Assembly: GCA_013824385.1 (NCBI GenBank)
Contig: PNNU01000138.1
Location: forward strand, 1 to 7,987
Direction: 5' to 3'
From: Anaerolinea sp.
GTDB lineage: Bacteria; Chloroflexota; Anaerolineae; Anaerolineales; Anaerolineaceae
DNA: 7,987 nt
The notes below the pieces were generated by a model. It was not told the origin of the DNA. It made no database searches and worked only from the letters and a program-made list of their open reading frames with translations. Shown in pieces: positions 4,849 through 7,987 of the stretch. The position numbers were made by a program, and so were the translations under genes. The first letter of the stretch is position 1. Every line of letters starts with the position of its first letter.

Positions 4849-5529
4849 TTAAAGCAAAAACATTAATTTTATAACGTGGTTTATATGATCCATCTCATGC
4901 CAGGCAGTGCGCCGCAGCACCTTTCGCGCGGACCATTTCTCCTGATCCACCTCTCTAATCTCCGTCTTCCCCACCAACAAAGGCAGAACCTCACTCGTCC
5001 TGCTGCGCACTTGCAGGATACGCGCAAAGACATCCTTTTCCAATTGATCTTTAAGCCCTTCGGCCAGCCCCATCCGGTCAAGGTACCAGGTCTCGGCGTC
5101 GGCAATGTGCTCCACGATTCCGCGGATGGACCACTGCTCGCCCTCAAACTTCTGATCCAGTTCCTTGTCCGAAAAGGACAGCGCAATATCCAGCAAATCT
5201 GCCCGAGACCAACTCAATAGCTTGATGCCCTGCTCCGCTTCCACCTGGGTCAGCGGTTGGCCGTCAAACTGAAACCAATCCCGAGATGGAGTGCCGTCAG
5301 CAGGTTTTTCAAGAGCCTCGATCAGCCGGATGTCGAAATCTCCGAGATCAGAAAGCCACGAGCTTTCGCTGTGTTTTCCGATCCATTCCTGGTAGGCTAC
5401 CAGGGCTTGCGGCATACGCAGAATGGCTTCTTTGTCATCGCTGCCATAAGCAAAACACCCTGGGTGATCGAATGCCCACGCGATTGACTTCTCAACAAAC
5501 CCGTTTTCTGATCCAATTTTTACCTGCAT
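4849..5529 (-). CDS. DinB-like domain protein with HicB-like N-terminal domain
   Basis: The 226-residue protein appears to have two parts. Residues 1-50 (VKIGSENGFVEKSIAWAFDHPGCFAYGSDDKEAI...) resemble the small HicB-like fold, with the hallmark D-x-PGCFA-x-G-x-(D/T)-x-x-EA. Residues about 105-226 resemble a DinB/DUF664-type four-helix bundle: GEQWSIRGIVEHIADAETWYLDRM carries His141, and TAWHEMDHINHV carries His211 and His215. These fit the usual metal-binding His triad of DinB-like proteins. Members of that superfamily include thiol transferases and many uncharacterised, sometimes stress-related, proteins; the reaction here cannot be given. AGGAG at 5540-5536 lies six bases before the ATG and fixes the start. 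No transmembrane segment or signal peptide is seen. No HicA toxin is adjacent, so a toxin-antitoxin role is unlikely. It is convergent with the upstream plus-strand genes. Confidence 0.8.
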   Translation of the reverse strand: MQVKIGSENGFVEKSIAWAFDHPGCFAYGSDDKEAILRMPQALVAYQEWIGKHSESSWLSDLGDFDIRLIEALEKPADGTPSRDWFQFDGQPLTQVEAEQGIKLLSWSRADLLDIALSFSDKELDQKFEGEQWSIRGIVEHIADAETWYLDRMGLAEGLKDQLEKDVFARILQVRSRTSEVLPLLVGKTEIREVDQEKWSARKVLRRTAWHEMDHINHVIKLMFLL

Positions 5530-5627
5530 GACCTGCTCCTGAAAACAGAATGAAGAAATTTTTCCTTTTCAACATCTTGCAACGTGCATTCATCCGCTAA
5601 TATTCCGCTTCTTATAATTTATGTGCG

Positions 5628-5652
5628 CCCCTCTCCATAAAATGGAGAGGGG
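5628..5652. repeat. Dispersed GC-rich hairpin repeat in the divergent spacer
   Basis: CCCCTCTCCAT (5628-5638) and ATGGAGAGGGG (5642-5652) pair perfectly around an AAA loop, followed by GATGGGGGTGAGGC. This CCCTCTCC...GGAGAGGG...GGGGGTGAGG pattern is a familiar dispersed intergenic repeat in several bacterial groups (recognised from memory). It lies between the divergent DinB-like and YIP1 genes and might stop read-through, although no T-run follows on either strand. Confidence 0.65.
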
Positions 5653-5779
5653 ATGGGGGTGAGGCAAGAATCCCCAACCAAACATTTTCTGCCCCAATAA
5701 AATTAACATGACTTACCGCTCAAAAAGCAATGGTAAGATTATAGCATTAGCGTTATGACCACCAGGGGTTTATTGGTTC

Positions 5780-5818
5780 TTGACAACTCTGCACAAATCG
5801 TAAAATGGAACTTATAAT
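5780..5818 (+). promoter_or_regulatory. Promoter region of the YIP1-ABC-exported protein operon
   Basis: TTGACA (5780-5785) is a perfect -35 box; TAAAAT (5801-5806), 15 bases later, is a five-of-six -10 match with a short spacer. A perfect TATAAT at 5813-5818 is the alternative -10, but it is too far from TTGACA and would need a weak -35 such as TGCACA (5790-5795). Either choice gives a leader of roughly 40-52 bases before the ATG at 5865. Confidence 0.5.
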
Positions 5819-5864
5819 CACTTTTTGGCGTCACTATTTAATATACGTCGAGATAGGGAGATTT

Positions 5865-6650
5865 ATGGAAACCACTGTTACCGAAATCAAAGAAAAACAA
5901 AAAAAGAATCCATTCCATTTTGAGTGGATATTACCGGTAATCTTCCGACCACGCACTACTATTGAAAAGATCACTGCACAAGAGAAATCTGTTTGGCTCA
6001 CTCCGCTGCTGGTGGTCTCTGCTATGATCATCCTTGCCACTTTGGTGGCGGGGCCGATCAAGAGCAATCTCATCCAGATGGGACTCAACACACCGGAAAA
6101 TTTTGAGTATTACTCGGCAGAACAGCAGGCTCAGTTCATGAGCGCGCAGGCTAATCGCACCTCACCCCTGTTTCTCTATGTCTTTCCTGCGGTGACCGGT
6201 ATAGCCGGGCTGTGGATATCCTGGTTTTTACTCAGCAGCCTGCTGCACCTCAGCCTTACCCTGGCAGGAAGCCGTTCTCAAAACGTACGTTCTTACAACC
6301 TGGCGGGTTGGTCTCTGCTGCCCATTGCTGTGCGCCACTTGGTGCAGATCGTTGCTATGATCGCCACCAAAACGGTGATTAGCTCACCAGGGCTCTCCGG
6401 CTTCATCACCGGGGACATCAAAGGCGCTGCGGCATTTTTTGCGGCTTTGTTGGGGTTAATCGACATCTACTTCATCTGGCAGATCATCCTGCTCCTTGTG
6501 GGGGTAAGATCGTTGAGCTCACTAAAGCGCTCCAAAGCCTGGATGGCCACTGCCGTATCTTTGTTGATTTTGATGCTGCTGCAGGCTGTGCCGGGCTTTT
6601 TGTCCTCCGCCCTCGGCGGACTCACCACGTCAACCCCCTTCTTTTTCTAG
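5865..6650 (+). CDS. YIP1-family integral membrane protein
   Basis: This 261-residue protein starts with a basic, cytoplasmic-looking segment (KEKQKKNPF) and the stretch PVIFRPRTTIEKI, which fits the entry of the Yip1 domain. Membrane segments follow at about 43-63, 102-135, 146-168, 186-214 and 224-245, probably five spans. Bacterial Yip1-domain proteins have no settled function, but they recur beside ABC transporters in Chloroflexota and related bacteria. Here the gene is 24 bases upstream of a MacB-type ATPase on the same strand, implying one operon. ATG 5865 is chosen over an in-frame ATG at 5805: it has AGGGAG at 5855-5860, four bases upstream, the next residues are hydrophilic as expected, and 5805 falls inside the promoter. 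The YIP1 assignment is by pattern. Confidence 0.75.
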   Translation: METTVTEIKEKQKKNPFHFEWILPVIFRPRTTIEKITAQEKSVWLTPLLVVSAMIILATLVAGPIKSNLIQMGLNTPENFEYYSAEQQAQFMSAQANRTSPLFLYVFPAVTGIAGLWISWFLLSSLLHLSLTLAGSRSQNVRSYNLAGWSLLPIAVRHLVQIVAMIATKTVISSPGLSGFITGDIKGAAAFFAALLGLIDIYFIWQIILLLVGVRSLSSLKRSKAWMATAVSLLILMLLQAVPGFLSSALGGLTTSTPFFF

Positions 6651-6674
6651 GGTATCATTCTTTACAACAATCTT

Positions 6675-7412
6675 ATGAAAAATAAACCTTTTGTTCGTGT
6701 GTCTGAACTGCACAAGGACTTTAAGATGGGTGAAACCACGGTGAAAGCGCTCAATGGTGTTTCCATTGGGATTGAGCGCGGTTCTTTCACCGTGATCATG
6801 GGCCCATCTGGTTCAGGCAAGAGCACCCTGCTATACCTCATCGGCGGACTGGATTGGCCGACCGCGGGTACCATCCATGTGGACGACCAGGAAATTGAAA
6901 CCATGGATGAAAACTCGCTGGCCGTCTTCCGCCGCAACAAGGTGGGGTTTATCTTTCAATCCTTCAACCTGATCGCCTCAATGGCCGCGGAAGAGAATGT
7001 TTCGTTTCCGCTGCGCTTTTCCGGCGTCACTCCGGCTGAACGCAAGACCCGCAGCCACCTAATGCTTGACCGGGTGGGACTGAGCGACCGCATGACCCAC
7101 AAGCCCACCGAACTTTCAGGCGGGCAGCAGCAGCGTGTGGCCGTTGCCCGCGCGCTGATCAACGATCCGCCGTTGATTCTGGCAGACGAACCCACCGGCA
7201 ACCTCGACAGCTTCAGCGGGCTGGCCATTATGCAGCTGCTTTCTGACCTGCATAAAGCGGGTAAGACCATCATCGTGGTAACCCACGATCCGCGCATGCG
7301 CCAGTTTGCCACCGATACCGTTTTTCTGCTGGACGGCAACATCGTCACAGAAGCGGACTATAAGAACGCCACTGAAATGCTCACTCAACCTTTCGAAAAG
7401 GGTAACCTATGA
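6675..7412 (+). CDS. ABC transporter ATP-binding protein, MacB/LolD type
   Basis: The 245-residue ATPase has all canonical motifs: Walker A GPSGSGKST (43-51), Q-loop Gln95 in GFIFQSFNLI, signature LSGGQ (147-151) followed by QQRVAVARAL, Walker B LILADE (167-172), D-loop NLDS (177-180) and switch His204 in VTHD. The YLIGGLDWPTAG, SFNLI and DEPTGNLDS stretches place it in the MacB/LolD/FtsE branch. That branch drives mechanotransmission-type permeases, which move lipoproteins, peptides or drugs or control cell-wall enzymes, without a classical transmembrane substrate path. No strong Shine-Dalgarno precedes the ATG, so translation may depend on coupling to the YIP1 gene. Its stop overlaps the next start by four bases (ATGA, 7409-7412). 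The MacB-like permease is not in the window and is expected downstream. Cargo is unknown. Confidence 0.93.
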   Translation: MKNKPFVRVSELHKDFKMGETTVKALNGVSIGIERGSFTVIMGPSGSGKSTLLYLIGGLDWPTAGTIHVDDQEIETMDENSLAVFRRNKVGFIFQSFNLIASMAAEENVSFPLRFSGVTPAERKTRSHLMLDRVGLSDRMTHKPTELSGGQQQRVAVARALINDPPLILADEPTGNLDSFSGLAIMQLLSDLHKAGKTIIVVTHDPRMRQFATDTVFLLDGNIVTEADYKNATEMLTQPFEKGNL

Positions 7413-7987
7413 TGAAAAACCAATCAAAAAAAATCATCTCCATCATGCTCATGGCAGGATTTATTCTCGCGGCAATCGCCTTGGCGCTGCCTAACGCCAC
7501 CGGTATTGCGGCAACGAATATTACTGCCACAACTCCTGCTATTGAACAATCCGGTCTTCCGGGAGCCACGTTATATTTTCCCATTACCATTGCAAACGGA
7601 GACAGTGCATCTGCTGATTTGACCGTTGTGTGTGAATTATCTGGAGCGGCTGCCTGTTCAAATGCGACGGTTGTAGCATCGATTACTCCTCCTGCTGTTT
7701 CTATCGGAGCTGGTTCGTCAGCAGCCGTAATGGTGGCTGTGCAAATTCCATCTACAGCCACAGTGGGCTCAAGTGAAGTCCTCTCAATCAGAATTAAAGC
7801 CTCCGGAACTGAGGTCTCGACTATTTCTTTGATTGTGCATGTGGTTGGCCAGACTGCTGGCGCGTCTGACCGTCCGCAGTTGAACATCACCTCCTACAAC
7901 ATCAACGCCAAATACGCCAAAGTTGGCACGGTCATCACCCTGACCGGGGTTCTTGAAAACCGCGGACCGGTCATGGCCTTTAACAAC
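7409..7987 (+). CDS. Exported protein with Ig-like (NEW3/CARDB-type) domains, N-terminal part
   Basis: The frame from ATG 7409 stays open for 193 codons to the window edge. Residues 1-30 form a signal peptide: KNQSKK, then a hydrophobic core (about 9-27), then small residues before ATGIAAT where cleavage is likely. The mature part is rich in Ala, Ser, Thr, Val and Gly. LYFPITIANGDSASADLTVVCEL begins a beta-rich repeat like the NEW3/COG1361 domains of archaeal and Chloroflexota surface proteins. A second such domain seems to start at RPQLNITSYNINAKYAKVGTVITLTG, with LENRGP as its conserved turn. Cys75 and Cys83 could form a disulfide outside the cell. AAAGGG lies about six bases upstream of the ATG. 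The four-base overlap with the ATPase suggests coupled production. It may be a surface-bound or periplasmic-like partner of the ABC system. A second ATG at 7412 is possible. Confidence 0.75.
   Translation, partial: MMKNQSKKIISIMLMAGFILAAIALALPNATGIAATNITATTPAIEQSGLPGATLYFPITIANGDSASADLTVVCELSGAAACSNATVVASITPPAVSIGAGSSAAVMVAVQIPSTATVGSSEVLSIRIKASGTEVSTISLIVHVVGQTAGASDRPQLNITSYNINAKYAKVGTVITLTGVLENRGPVMAFNN

Larger units (their letters stand above)
5530..5864. other. Divergent spacer between the DinB-like and YIP1 genes
   Basis: The 335 bases hold the AGGAG of the minus-strand gene (5536-5540), the GC-rich hairpin repeat at 5628-5652 and the YIP1 operon promoter region. ATTATA-type boxes on the minus strand near 5613-5620 are too weakly supported to call as the DinB-like gene's promoter. 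No further gene is seen. Confidence 0.5.

Noticed and set aside
4849..5529. Toxin-antitoxin system based on the HicB-like N-terminus
   Set aside because: No small HicA-like double-stranded-RNA-binding gene lies on either side, and the protein's larger part is a DinB-like bundle.
5805..5864. Longer N-terminus for the YIP1 protein from ATG 5805
   Set aside because: No Shine-Dalgarno there; it overlaps the promoter boxes, while ATG 5865 has AGGGAG just upstream and a typical hydrophilic N-terminus.

Overview
The window looks like ordinary chromosome from an anaerobic or thermophilic-type Chloroflexota bacterium, most likely of the Anaerolineae. The evidence is circumstantial: MutS2 and a stand-alone AmrS-type radical SAM enzyme, a YIP1-domain / MacB-type ATPase / exported Ig-like protein operon, a DinB-like protein with a HicB-like front, and several families of short palindromic repeats between genes. 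Genes are moderately GC-rich; the spacers are strongly AT-rich except where they hold GC-rich hairpin repeats. The lineage call is inference.

Layout. 1-556 (minus) is the N-terminal third or so of MutS2, running off the left edge. 557-862 holds two tandem, imperfect copies of a repeat whose ends read TTAACCACGAA / TTCGTGGTTAA. 886-2964 (plus) is a compact operon: a promoter overlapped by a 28-bp palindrome (probable autoregulatory operator), a YtrA-type GntR repressor, an ABC ATPase overlapping it by 14 bp, and a six-helix permease, closed by a perfect 13-bp hairpin. A further copy of the TTAACCACGAA element (3045-3200) follows, so the operon sits between repeats of one family. 3233-4288 (plus) encodes the AmrS-like radical SAM enzyme, apparently read from a leaderless start.

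4289-4848 has no long gene. It contains a 29-codon membrane-peptide ORF (4520-4609) with its own ribosome binding site, an upstream stem-loop and a strong intrinsic terminator, then two copies of a GC-rich palindromic repeat. 4849-5529 (minus) is a two-domain protein, HicB-like then DinB-like. 5530-5864 is a spacer with a further dispersed hairpin and the promoter region of the next operon. 5865-7987 (plus) is a co-oriented set: YIP1-family membrane protein, MacB/LolD-type ATPase, and an exported Ig-like protein cut off by the right edge. The permease that should pair with the ATPase is not in the window and probably lies just downstream.

Functionally, two separate ABC systems are present: a small drug/envelope-stress type (GntR-regulated) and a MacB-type envelope system with an exported partner. 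The least expected items are the 29-residue membrane peptide gene and the repeats flanking the GntR-ABC operon. No CRISPR array, tRNA, rRNA, transposase or phage gene was seen.
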